Translations under genes and position numbers: made by a program
Notes under the pieces: generated by a model
Seen by the model: only the letters and a program-made list of their open reading frames with translations
Told to the model about the DNA's origin: nothing
Database searches by the model: none
DNA from: Corticium candelabrum
Lineage: Eukaryota > Porifera > Homoscleromorpha > Homosclerophorida > Plakinidae
DNA length: 64,000 bases
Assembly (NCBI RefSeq): GCF_963422355.1
Contig: NC_085095.1
Span: forward strand, 7,035,327 to 7,099,326
Direction: 5' to 3'
In this document: positions 11,459-21,364 of the stretch, piece by piece
Layout of the letters: each line of letters opens with the position of its first letter
How positions within the stretch are numbered: position 1 is the first letter of the stretch

Positions 11459-11600
11459 GCTTTAGCAGATCATGTGACTCGTGAACTCGAGGGGAGGGAT
11501 CACATAGTCACGTGCTAGTTAGCATGACGTCATCAGTGTACTATCCATTTGGGGAGTACAATACTGCGCTGCAGATATGCTATATATATCTCTGTTTGTT
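11459..11600 (-). promoter_or_regulatory. conserved promoter block of ROCO unit 1
   Basis: Directly upstream of the start codon and conserved at 55211-55365 before unit 2. It holds an E-box CACGTG (11509-11514), a perfect CRE/ATF site TGACGTCA (11525-11532) and a TATA-like GATATATATA (11590-11581). Order and spacing are similar in both units, with small indels between the elements. Binding by bHLH-Zip and CREB/ATF factors is inferred from the motifs only. Confidence 0.5.
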
Positions 11601-12452
11601 CCGTACATGTCCGTTTATTTGTGTGTTTATTTGTCTGTTTATCCGCCTGTTTGTTTGTCTGTTTTTCTATCTATTCATATTTGTTTTTTCCTAGGCTTAA
11701 TTGATTGATATAATCAACTTTGACGTAGCAATTTTAGACTTGTGATACAAATAGAATCTGTCTGCCTCTCAAACTTGAAATGACTAAACCACATACAGAT
11801 TAGACATTGCAAGGACATGAATGTAACGACTTCGGGTTCACAGTACATTGTACATCCAATTCTTTACTCATGACCCAATTCTCAAGCTCGACCTTCTGTT
11901 ATCTTCTCAAAATTTCCAAGTATTACTGGAAGTCTCCGGCATTAGCTAAGACGTTAGCCTTCTGCACGACTAGACATGCAGACATTCGATCGTTTCCTTC
12001 AGTAACAGACAAACTCAGAGTAGTTGTTTTCCCTTCACTGTTCACAGTCCCTTCCTCTGGACACAAAAGTATTGAGGTATCTTTCTGCTTCCTGCCCCAT
12101 CTCCAAAGTGTTCAAAGACGGAACGAGCTCGAGTGTTGGGCTAGTGGTATACCTTCGCTGGACAGGGCTGGCTTAGCATCTTCTTTCGCTCCTTCCTTAT
12201 TGAAGCTGCAAATCCATCGATATCTTACTCTGCAGATTTTGATAAGGCTCCAGCACTCGACAGATGAGTGAAAGCTACATTACATCTAAATCAACGTTCA
12301 ATCCCTCTGACATGAGTGCATCTGTCTCTTGGTTTTTCTGTGATGAGTCTGTCTGTCTGTCTGTCTGTCAATACATATGTCTTCAAACATTGAACTATTA
12401 TACACCAACTAAGCAAAGCAACTAAATACTACCCAAGCCAATAGGGCTTGAT

Positions 12453-12486
<34 letters not shown>

Positions 12487-12600
12487 AATTTGATTTTATT
12501 AAAACACATAATCTACTCACATCTTAAACACCAAACATAATAAGACTAAAAACACGATAGTTAGTGCAAATTGCTCTGACAGTCTTTATTGTAAATGTTC
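11601..12600. other. 5' flank of ROCO unit 1, duplicated segment
   Basis: About 11600-12370 matches 55366-56160 closely. Short plus-strand open frames here are not conserved in length (154 versus 96 codons) and look non-coding. Two short TCTG runs (about 12348-12368 and 12456-12485) mark the end of the shared segment. Confidence 0.5.
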
Positions 12601-12984
12601 TCATCTACTTCTCTAGCTCCAAGTAAGACTCAAGTTAGCTCAAGAAGAGTGACTTTAAGTTAATTAGCATTGCGGCGTTGTAATTGGCGATTGAAGCGAG
12701 CCCTTCTCTTGTCATGTCATTTGAAGTCGCAATATATTGTATTTAACCCAAGAAGCGCATACAGGCCAAAAAGACCACGTAATGAGTTTGTGACGTCATT
12801 GTCCGTTGGTATATTATGTACTCCCACTTCTGCAGCTAAACTACGGCCAAGAAAACAAGACATATAGATATATGTCTATATACGTCTACAACAAGACATA
12901 CACTATACATCTATCTGTACATTCATTCAGTATGGTCTTATCTACTCTACACTATACATCTCACTTCATTCGCAAGACCAATGA
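12601..12984. other. non-coding stretch
   Basis: I see no gene here. The stretch is AT-rich with short ACATATA-like runs. Confidence 0.4.
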
Positions 12985-12989
12985 CTACC

Positions 12990-13653
12990 ACATCATTGCT
13001 GCCTGTACTTTCTGAGTCGATCGCTCTACAGCCTGTACACCCTTTGTAGCCGTATTTCTCGTTTGCTTTATTTCATCCATGTTTGCTTTTATTACAGAAA
13101 CAGCTTCCCTCATTGCCTTCTTTGTAAGACCAGCAGCCGTGCATAGATCCCAGCTTTGATCCTGTAGCTTCACAAGCTCCTCGTGTAGTCCACATAGGAG
13201 GGACATACACTGAGAATGCGTTCAGCTGTGCTTACAACCTGGGAAACAAACAGTCAAATATGCTTGATGTGAGCTCCTGTGGTTTAGGTGTTTACTTCGT
13301 TTTGATATATTTCAATAGCTGTCCACACTTGTAGTACGACTTCTTTTTCGATTTGACTGGAAACGATGAGTTGGGGAAACAATACCTCTTGATCCAACTG
13401 AAACACGAAATTATGATTATCGTTAGAGTCTGGTGGCTACTTGTCTGGCTTGGGTTTTTGTTGATCTGTCTGTCAATGTATGTGTTGATGCATTTAGCTA
13501 CATGATTGTTCACGTGTCCGTCCATGTTTATGTCATACAATGTATGTCCACAAGTGTAACCAAAGTCAAATACTGCAGTGTTTCGCGATCTCTTGGTGTC
13601 TGCCTGTCTGTATATTAATTATTTGTCTGTCCATCTACCATTCTGTCCATTCA

Positions 13654-13731
<78 letters not shown>

Positions 13732-14018
13732 CATCTACCGTTCTGTCCATTCGTTGGTCTGTCTGTCTGTCAGTACATATTGATATAAAGTCCAATATCA
13801 TGTAGCTGACTAATACATAACCTTCATATGCTGATCACCAATTGCTTTCTTCAAGGCGGTAATACAATTTTCCAAAGTAGGTTGACCTCCTATATATATA
13901 GTCCAATGTCAGCCACAGCACATTGCTTTCTGAAGCGGCTAAGAGCCGAGTTGAACTTTGACACAGCCCATTCGATGTCAGTAATTCCTTGCTCACTTTG
14001 CTCAAACAGCTGATCAAA
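12990..14018 (-). pseudogene. fragment of a multi-exon helical protein gene, frameshifted
   Basis: Several exon-like pieces can be read on the minus strand. One starts at 14018 after CTTTAG and encodes FDQLFEQSEQGITDIEWAVS and following helix-like sequence. A second, ending at 13822 before GTTATG, encodes PTLENCITALKKAIGDQHMK. A third spans 13397-13296 (34 codons, LDQEVLFPQLIVSSQIEKEV..., flanked by TTTCAG and GTAAAC). A fourth starts at 13238 (VVSTAERILSVCPSYVDY) and continues in another frame (LHEELVKLQDQSWDLCTAAG ... KANMDEIKQTRNTATKGVQ). The pieces are rich in charged, helix-forming residues, suggesting coiled coil or helical bundle. The shifts between pieces one and two and inside piece four argue for a decayed gene; assembly errors are the alternative. 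I do not recognise the family. Confidence 0.45.
13655..13730. repeat. (TCTG)n microsatellite
   Basis: About 19 near-perfect TCTG units, in an intron-like gap of the helical gene fragment. It accounts for the CLSV-rich and DRQT-rich open frames on both strands. Confidence 0.95.
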
Positions 14019-14312
14019 CTAAAGCAACAAACAACAATATTTTAGACACATAACACAAGGTAGTACTCTAAAAACCAACAACATTCAATTAACGTATGTC
14101 ACACCAACTAAGTTAGACATTGGTCTAGTTGTCTACTGTCTATATATAGTTGTCAACTTTCAATGAACTATATCAATCTCTCAATATTGTACTGGAGGGA
14201 TGCATCTCTCAATTGTCTATATTCTAGAATTGTCAACACTACATACAAGTACACTAAATGAAAGACTCAAGAAAAGCAACACAATACAACACAACACAAC
14301 CTAAACCACTCC

Positions 14313-14314
<2 letters not shown>
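14019..14314. other. non-coding stretch
   Basis: No gene is seen. One copy of a motif GGAGGGATGCATCTC, which recurs near 14637 and 15213-15330, lies near 14194. Confidence 0.4.

Positions 14315-14399
<85 letters not shown>
14315..14399. repeat. (CA)n microsatellite
   Basis: An uninterrupted CA run of about 42 units. It explains the THTHTH and CVCVCV open frames. Confidence 0.98.
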
Positions 14400-14402
<3 letters not shown>

Positions 14403-14674
14403 TATCTAGACATTCAAGTAACAAAGTGATGTGCATTAATACTACTGTTTGGTTCTGGACGTTCTTTGCCTAGCTATTAATTGTTGCTGAAACTTTGTTC
14501 AAGTGAATTGCACGGCATCTTCTCCACTGTAGTCTGAAATCGGCTGGTAATGTTTGTAGGCATTGTTGTGATAAAATAGATGCTTTGACTATAATACATT
14601 GCTCACAGACTACTTACTATAAAGTACACTGGATTGAAGGGATGCATCTCTTAATATGTTAATTAGACTACCAT

Positions 14675-15082
14675 ATAAGACAAAATATTGACAAAAATTT
14701 ATGATTGGTCTTTTTCTTAGAAAACAAATATTGACAAATTTATTTTAGCAATTCCATATCCTGGACTATTGATATTTACCAGTTTACCAATACCAATTGT
14801 ATTTCTTATGTGTACGCTTTTCCTAGGCTTCCTTCTCTATTGTCACATTCAGAATCACTGTCTACTATAGTTGCTGCTGAATAGAATAGGTACAACAAAA
14901 GTAAGTCTGAGTTTTTGCCTGGTCTGGTACCTGTACGTTGCTATGATACCTGGCACATGCAGTTGATGACATCACGTTGTCTTCACTAAAAATGTTGGCA
15001 AATGTTGGCAAATTGTATACTGATGGCATCTTGTAAACTGCCAATTTGCCAACATAAATTCTCTTGCAATATTTTGTCTTAT
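14675..15082. mobile_element. candidate MITE with 16-bp terminal inverted repeats
   Basis: ATAAGACAAAATATTG at 14675-14690 is exactly the reverse complement of 15067-15082. Internal bases close to the ends also pair in part. No protein is encoded and no clear target duplication is seen, so the family cannot be named. Confidence 0.4.
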
Positions 15083-15212
15083 GTTCAGACCCATTTATAG
15101 AAACAAACCAGGAGCAACTAGCTATTAAGTACTAGGCCAACACACATAACAATGATGCGGCACAAAAATAGTAAAGCTAGTACTACGTGTATAAATTATT
15201 AATTATTATATT

Positions 15213-15333
15213 GGAGGGATGCATCTCACAATAGACTATTGTATTAGAGAGATGTATCTTACAATATTGTATTGGAGGGATACATCTCACAATACACTAG
15301 ACTATTGTATTAGAGGGATGCAGCTCACAATAC

Positions 15334-15334
<1 letters not shown>
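15213..15334. repeat. minisatellite of GGAGGGATGCATCTCACAATA-like units
   Basis: About three to four degenerate units of roughly 30-40 bp, each with a GATGCATCTCACAATA-like core followed by TATTGTATTGGAG or TATTAGAG. Single copies of the same motif lie at about 14194 and 14637. Confidence 0.6.

Positions 15335-15386
<52 letters not shown>
15335..15386. repeat. (AAT)n microsatellite
   Basis: A run of about 17 AAT/TAA triplets. Confidence 0.95.
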
Positions 15387-15409
15387 CTAAGTACTTCTGA
15401 AGCAGGGTT

Positions 15410-15540
15410 TGCTTCCGGTACTTGTAATAGACTTTACAAACCAGACTGATCTGGTTGAGCACGACATAATAATAACAATTTGCTTCCGGTACTTGTAATA
15501 GACTTTACAAACCAGACTGATCTGGTTGAGCACGACACAT
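15410..15540. repeat. tandem duplication of a 70-bp segment
   Basis: GCTTCCGGTACTTGTAATAG and the following bases to TTGAGCACGACA occur twice (about 15411-15466 and 15482-15538), separated by an AATAATAA linker. Confidence 0.8.
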
Positions 15541-15845
15541 AATAATAAAACCCATTTATTTGAATAGATGGGGAGCAAACTACTTTCTACTTATTTAGCC
15601 AGCGCAGCTTAACAATCCTGTGATGCTGCTTTCAAAGCTATAAAGATCTAACAGTAGATTAAAAGTGGAATACCAGTAATCTATAGTCTATTGCAGAGTA
15701 ACAATATCTTGAACGACTCCTCAATGACACAATTAACGATGTCTGTTAGCAATGATATTTGATGACGTCGAAGAAATGTGAAAACTTTGCGTAGCTGATC
15801 AAATCCATCAAGATAAATAAATTCTCTTGATCCAACTACACAATG
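15541..15845. other. non-coding stretch
   Basis: I see no gene, structural RNA or repeat here. Confidence 0.4.
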
Positions 15846-16699
15846 TTAATATGTTAATATACTTGCATGCATAACCTTTCTTCTCATGTCGTTCACAATC
15901 TCTGCATATTTAGTAGACTTGCGATGTACAGCATTTTCAAAGTTAGTTTCACAACTAACTGTAAGTTCAATGATAAAAGAAGAAAAAGATTGAGAATTCC
16001 ACATGATGATGTCAGGACAAAGCGATGTATGCACGGAATATCTGAGAAGGAAAAGGAGCAGAAGAGCAAGGTAGATCAGCGGACAGTTAAAATCCATGAG
16101 ATAAATAGGTTTGTGCAGAGTTGAATAATAGTTTCATAATAGCATTATATCTATGATTGTAATAACCAAGCTTCAGTAAAATTTCACAATTATCTAACAC
16201 ATGAAGAAATGTTTGTTGTTTGTTGCATCTTGGGCATTGACCACACGATCTTTTCCATAATACTAGCTTGGCATTCTTAGGTAAACAATCAGACACGGCA
16301 TTTAAAAATAAAGAAAATAGTGCTAGATGGTAGTTTACACACTACTTTCGACCAAATACTTGCAGTGCAGTTAGTCAGACGAGCAATAACACCTTGCACT
16401 ATATAAGACCTGTAGATGTGCTAGGAGTCGTTGTTGTTTTCTTATCTTCTACCCGATCCTTAGTCCTATTAGAGAGATTTTTTGAAGATACTTCAGGAGA
16501 TTGACTAAGAGTCTCAAAAGCTTCTTCGAAAGGACAAAATCTGTCATCACGTGCTAAAAATGAAGCTCTGGTTGCCAGAAATCTCACACAATTATCTCTT
16601 GGTGTTAGAAGTCTAGCACATTTTGAAGCTTGCAGTGCTAATGATCTAGTAGAGATATAAGGCAAACCAAGCCCTCCTTTAGATACATCTAAATATAGT
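15846..16699 (-). pseudogene. 3' part of an RLE-type LINE (RT end, CCHC, endonuclease)
   Basis: This decayed non-LTR retrotransposon reads leftwards. It begins with the C-terminal part of the reverse transcriptase region (YLDVSKGGLGLPYIS, a typical KGGLGLP motif), then a zinc-knuckle-like CPRCNKQQTFLHVLDNCE near 16200. It then shows a restriction-like endonuclease pattern PDIIMWN...FIIELTVSCETNFE followed by KSTKY near 15900-16000. In R2/NeSL-like LINEs the PD...E-L-T core is the nuclease that nicks the target. Frameshifts and gaps between the blocks show that it is dead. Its upstream part continues beyond Gypsy A at 21008-21190. Confidence 0.65.
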
Positions 16700-16777
16700 T
16701 GTTGTGTCGTTATATAGTGTGTCATACTCTATGCTAATGAGTACTAGGGGTAGTCCCAAGTCCCTTACTCTACTACA
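16700..16777 (-). repeat. 3' LTR of Gypsy A (internally deleted)
   Basis: 78 bp, matching both ends of the 177-bp partner LTR but lacking about 99 internal bases. Termini are TGTAGTAG and CACAACA on the minus strand. Confidence 0.8.
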
Positions 16778-16930
16778 CTCCCTTCCACTAAATATCTCGA
16801 TATCTCTTGGGGGTCTTCTATTGTTCCTTGTAGGATATCGTCGATTTTCTCTCTCTGTTGACTGTTCAATTGGTTTCTTTGTTGGCATGTTATCAGTCTG
16901 CTTGACTGTGTCTCTGTTAACTCAGGGTGA

Positions 16931-19246
16931 CTAGGAATAGTTGCATGGTACCGAGTCTTCCCTGGTAGAGTCTGTTGATGAGATTGTCTTCTCAGCACTG
17001 ACTTCAGCATAGTTTCCAGCTTGTGGTGGAATCATAGTCGCTGTACTATCGTGAGTATTGGAACCTTGCTCCTGATGTACATCCTGTGGAAAACTTCTGA
17101 TATCACAATGTAATATATGGTTTACATGAACATACCTAGCCTGACCATCCACGTTTACAAGATAGTTGCTCGGTTCCAGTTTCTGAACTATCGTTCCAGA
17201 GAGCCATCGTCCCCGACTATCTTGTCTTGGGTTCCATACTGCCACTGATTCTCCAGGTAACATCTCACGATTTCCGGATGCTGCTTCTGTTTGACTCTCC
17301 TGTCTGTCTCAAATCTCTCCTCCAACTGTAGGTTTAACAAAGCTTAGTCTTGTTCGTAAGACTCTCTTCATTAGCAATTCGGATGGCGTTTTTCCTGTTG
17401 AGGTATTTGGAGTTGACCTATACTGCAGCAGTAGTATAGATATTTGATGTCGAATAGTACGTCCTTTAGGTCGTGCCTCCATAGATCTCTTGAAGATTTG
17501 AACTGCTCGTTCTGCTTGTCCATTACTCAATGGGTGATACGGAGGGGCGAGTTGGTGTTTGACACCATTTCCTTTCATGAACTCCAGAAATTCTACTGAC
17601 CTGAATTGTGAACCATTATCTGTCACCAATCATCTTGGAATGCCATGAAAACTGAAAACTCGCCTCCTCACCTCTATTGTCCTACTAGCCTTTGTACTAG
17701 TGCCCATTTCATGCACCTCCAACCATTTCGAATAAGCGTCAATCATAATAAGATAATGTTGACCTTCCAACTCCGCGAAATCTGCGTGAACTCTCTCCCA
17801 AGGTGCTGTGGGATACATCCATGGATGAGGAATACCAGGCTCCGGTTTAATTATTCCTCTGACTTTGACAAATTTCACATTTCTTGCACAATTCTTCCAA
17901 CGTCATGTCCAAACTCAGCCACCAGATATACGATCTAGCTAATGCCTTCATTCGATTTGAACCCAGGTGGTTTTTATGAAGATCTGCTAGAACTCTTGAC
18001 TGTAATTTTTGCGGTATTATCACACGTGTTCCCCAAAGTAAACAGTTCTCTTCAACGCTAAGTTCATCTGACGGTCGTGAGTAGGGTTGTAACGTTGGAT
18101 CCATGTGACTTTTCCAGTTCCATCCAGACAATGTATACTGGTATGCCCGTCTCAAAATTGGATCTGCTTTAGTCTCTTGTGCTACTTCTGCTGCTGTTAC
18201 AGATAGATTCTCACACCAATCCACATGGTACAATTCCTGGTTAGGGTCTATGACATTCACTTCCATTGGCAGTCGGGACAGCATATCTGCTTCCTTATTC
18301 TCCTCTCCAGCCATGTACTCCAGGTTGTACTCGTATGCACTTAAAATTAGTGCCCACCTCTGCAGCCTTGCTGCTGCTAACGCCGGGATACCCTGTTTAG
18401 GTCCCAGAATTTTGACCAAAGGTTTGTGATCTGTCACCAGTGTGAATCTTCGGCCAATGAGGAACTTGTGGAAATGACGAACGCCGAATATTAATGGCAG
18501 TGCTTCACGCTCTATTTGGGCGTAGCCCTTTTCTGCTGATGACAGTGTCCGTGAAGCAAATGCTATCGGTCTCTCTGATCCATCCTCGAACTCGTGACTC
18601 AAACAGGCTCCTATTCCATATGGGGATGCGTCACATTTGAGCTTGACTGGTCGAGACAAATCATAGTGCGTAAGAAAACCAGACTGTAATAACTTGTTCT
18701 TTGCTGCATTGAATGCGGCCCTGTGTTTCCTTGTCCATCTCCACTGTTTTCCTTTTTGAAGTAACTCATACAATGCTTGTAGAGTATTCGACAGATTTGG
18801 TAAGAAATGGCTGTAATAGTTCAACAGCCCCAGAAATGCCTTCAACTCAGTCCCATTTCTTGGCTCAAGTGCTTCCCTTATAGCCTTGACCTTGTCTTCT
18901 GTAGGTCTCAGACCTTCGTGATCTACCCTGTGACCTAAGTATGTCACCTCAGACTTTCCAAATTCACATTTGTCCTTCTTTAGCCGGACTCCTCGTTGCT
19001 TTAGGCGTTGAAATACTTGCCTCACTCTTGCATTGTGCTCAGCATCAGTTGAACCGACAATCAGTATGTCATAAAAAAACAACAAACTCCTGGTATTCCA
19101 GACAATATCATATCCATCGTTTTCTGGAAAATACTTGGTGCTGTTCGTATACCAAAAGGCATCCTGGTATAAGTAAACAAACCCTTCCTAGTATTTATGG
19201 TTAAATACTGTTGACTTCCGGTATCCACACTTCCATTTGTTGGCAA
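16931..19246 (-). pseudogene. Gypsy A pol: RT (part), RNase H, integrase
   Basis: Several frames together show the RT palm and thumb, RNase H (KCDASPYGIGACLSHEF, TDHKPLVKIL), the integrase zinc finger (H-H-C-C: LHKNHLGSNRMK ... CKKCEICQSQ), the core (MIDAYSKW, TDNGSQF, NGQAERAV) and a C-terminal chromatin/DNA-binding tail. The YxDD active site is damaged: a run of T bases near 19070-19080 yields FFYDIL instead of YLDDIL and shifts frame. At least five frame breaks are present. The function would be reverse transcription and integration of Gypsy A; the copy cannot encode a working enzyme. Confidence 0.8.
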
Positions 19247-19330
19247 GCTTGTTTTAGATCAAGCCTAGTAAATCGTCGATCACCCGCTAAAGTAGCAAAT
19301 ACATCTTGAGCATTTGATGTGGGATACTCA

Positions 19331-20817
19331 AATATTTTCCAAATATTCATTGATAGTTACTTTGTAGTCACCACACAATCTGATACTGCCGTCAGATTTC
19401 CTCACCACTACTATCGGTGAAGCCCACTCGCTCTGTTCTACAGGTGTCAGTACTCCTTCTCTGACTAAGCGATCGATTTCAGTATCCACTTTAGCTTGTA
19501 ACGCAAATGGTACTAGTCTTGCCTTAGGAAAGACTGGCCTTGCATTGGCACTCAAAGTAATATTCACTTGCACTCCTTTCAGCTTCCCAATTCCTTCCTT
19601 CAATAACTCAGGAAACTCGTGTAGGGGATCCAGGACATTCAAGCTAAATAAGGACGCCCAGTCCAACTTGAGTCGTGACAACCAATTCCTGCCAAGCACT
19701 GCTGGCTTATTTGCAGCATTGACGACAACTACTCTACCCCTTATTTCTTGATCTCCGTAGCGTACTGGTACCACAGCTTCTCCGCGTACAGACAATGTCT
19801 CTCCACAATATGACTGTAATTTCACGTTGCTGCTCTGGAGTTTGACATGGGATAGTTGTTTCTCATAGGTCTCCCTGGGAATCACGGTAATAGTTGCACG
19901 GGTGTCAATAATCACCTCTAATTCTTGTCCAGCTACAGTCATATTGACTTTGATTGCGTCCGGACTTCCCAGACCATAAAGTGAACATACTTCCTCTTCT
20001 TCCACTTGTAACGTGGCTTGCCTCTGGTACTTTGTATTCTTGGTACCCTTTGCTCCGCTCCCGTTCTTGAAATCGCCTTGCTTCTTACTTCGGCAGGCTT
20101 TTGCAATATGTCCCTTCTTGTGACATAAATAGCACTCTCTGGATTTCATCTGGCACTTATCAGGAACGTGCCCCTTGTCATTGCATCTGTAGCATACTCT
20201 CACATCAGACTGTGTTGTCTTTGATCTCCCACTTATGGCGCGTGATGTGTGTCTGCGCGTGTCTCCTCGCAAACCTGTCGTCTCTTGTCTTGCAGATTCA
20301 AAGGCTTGCGCGATTCGTACTGCTTTATCGAGTGTTAAGTCAGTTTCTGCCAGAATTTTCAGCTGTAGGGCTTCTACTCCTAATCCACATACAAATTGGT
20401 CCCTCAACGCAACTGAAACTTGTCTCCGAACTCACAGTGTTTAGCTAGACGACGCAATTCTGACAAGAACACCGTAACAGTCTCACTTTCTTTCTGTTGT
20501 CTCTTGTAATAACGGAATCGCTTGGCTATAACAATCTTCTTTGGCTCGTAATGATTTCTCAGTTGCTGAATGATATCATCAAGCTCCAAATCTTGCGGTT
20601 GGCGAGGTCGTACCAAGGTCCGCAACAAACTGTACGTCGATGCACCCACAGGCGTTAAAAAGATTGCATTCCTACGAGCTACATGCTCGTCTCCTATAGG
20701 TACTGCGTTTGCCAGGCAGTAAAGCTCGAACCTTTCCTTGTATTCGTCGATGCTTTCTACTCCTGCTCGAAATTCGCCCAACAACCTGTGTTTTAAATTC
20801 GTGGCTGCACTCGCCAT
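19331..20817 (-). pseudogene. Gypsy A gag, protease and start of RT
   Basis: The gag ATG is at 20817 (MASAATNLKHRLLG). A frameshift near 20410 joins two frames. The nucleocapsid has two CCHC knuckles (CYRCNDKGHVPDKC, CYLCHKKGHIAKAC). The protease follows, but its DTG catalytic triad reads DTRA (VIIDTRATITVI). The RT start (VLTPVEQSEWASPIVVVRK, SIRLCGDYK) ends at a stop near 19331. Gag packages the RNA and protease matures the polyprotein in this family. The DTG to DTR change alone should abolish protease activity. Confidence 0.8.
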
Positions 20818-20830
20818 TTCTCGTCGCCAC

Positions 20831-21007
20831 TGTTGTGTCGTTAACGACTATATATTGGTTCTATTGCAGCTCGCTTACAGTGTTTATGCAATACAACGCC
20901 AGACTACACAAGACTGGCTAACTACATGCCACAGTCTACCATACAGTGTGTCATACTCTATGCTAATGAGTACTAGGGGTAGTCCCATAGTCCCTTACTC
21001 TACTACA
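20831..21007 (-). repeat. 5' LTR of Gypsy A
   Basis: 177 bp starting TGTAGTAGAGTAAGGG and ending GACACAACA on the minus strand. It is followed by a primer-binding-like TGGCGACGAG just before the gag ATG. Confidence 0.85.
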
Positions 21008-21190
21008 ATAGCCAAGCTGGTAAAGCTGAGCAATGAAGGTATATAAGTCCACTTCTTTAGATAAATGGATAAGCACCTTGTTGGTACAGTTTTAGTTTTA
21101 GCCGACGGCTTACAAGACAACTATCCACTGTACCGAGAAGCAGCTTGACTCTGCTCTTGAAAGATTCCTTAAAATTCTCTGTTTTCAGGT
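21008..21190 (-). pseudogene. upstream part of the RLE-type LINE interrupted by Gypsy A
   Basis: Minus-strand coding traces include ENFKESFKSRVKLLLG, LVSRRLKLKLYQQGAYPFI and a following region leading to the insertion point. The KLxLYQQG...P spacing ahead of KGGLGLP is the usual order in R2-like reverse transcriptases. The segment ends at the Gypsy B LTR on its other side. Confidence 0.5.
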
Positions 21191-21196
21191 GACCAT

Positions 21197-21351
21197 TGTA
21201 GTATATACATCCGAGAATTTGTATTGTGTTACTATTCAGTCATTGACTGGCATTTATGACTAGGCTAGTAGCAGTCATTCTTGAAATAGATCGACTTGAG
21301 TTAACAGCAAGACCGGCTGAGAGCGTGCTAAGGACGTAGTTACTTGTGATA
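21197..21351 (+). repeat. 5' LTR of Gypsy B
   Basis: 155 bp starting TGTAGTATATACATCC and ending CTTGTGATA, a decayed form of the CCTGTGACA seen in the X LTRs. The start of gag follows 13 bases later. Confidence 0.75.
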
Positions 21352-21364
21352 TCTGGCGACGAGG

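Larger units (their letters stand above)
16700..21007 (-). mobile_element. Gypsy A LTR retrotransposon, inserted in the LINE
   Basis: The minus-strand order is 5' LTR (21007-20831), primer-binding region GTGGCGACGAGAA, gag, protease, RT, RNase H, integrase, 3' LTR (16777-16700). Flanks are ATAGT (16695-16699) and ATAGC (21008-21012), a target duplication with one mismatch. Joining the flanks brings LINE sequence back together. Coding parts are broken by frameshifts and by loss of catalytic residues. Confidence 0.85.

Noticed and set aside
11250..11465. Plus-strand frames opposite the LRR exon (for example 10779-11054 and 11250-11465)
   Set aside because: They are antisense shadows of the LRR coding repeats, without independent support.
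11807..12271. 154-codon plus-strand frame upstream of ROCO unit 1
   Set aside because: The duplicate at 55623 stops after 96 codons and changes look neutral; no domain or splice support.
14254..14473. Open frames of HTHTHT and CVCVCV across 14254-14473
   Set aside because: They are translations of a pure (CA)n tract.
16700..21007. Endogenous retrovirus with an env gene
   Set aside because: No envelope-like open frame follows integrase in Gypsy A, B, D, E or G; they are ordinary LTR retrotransposons.
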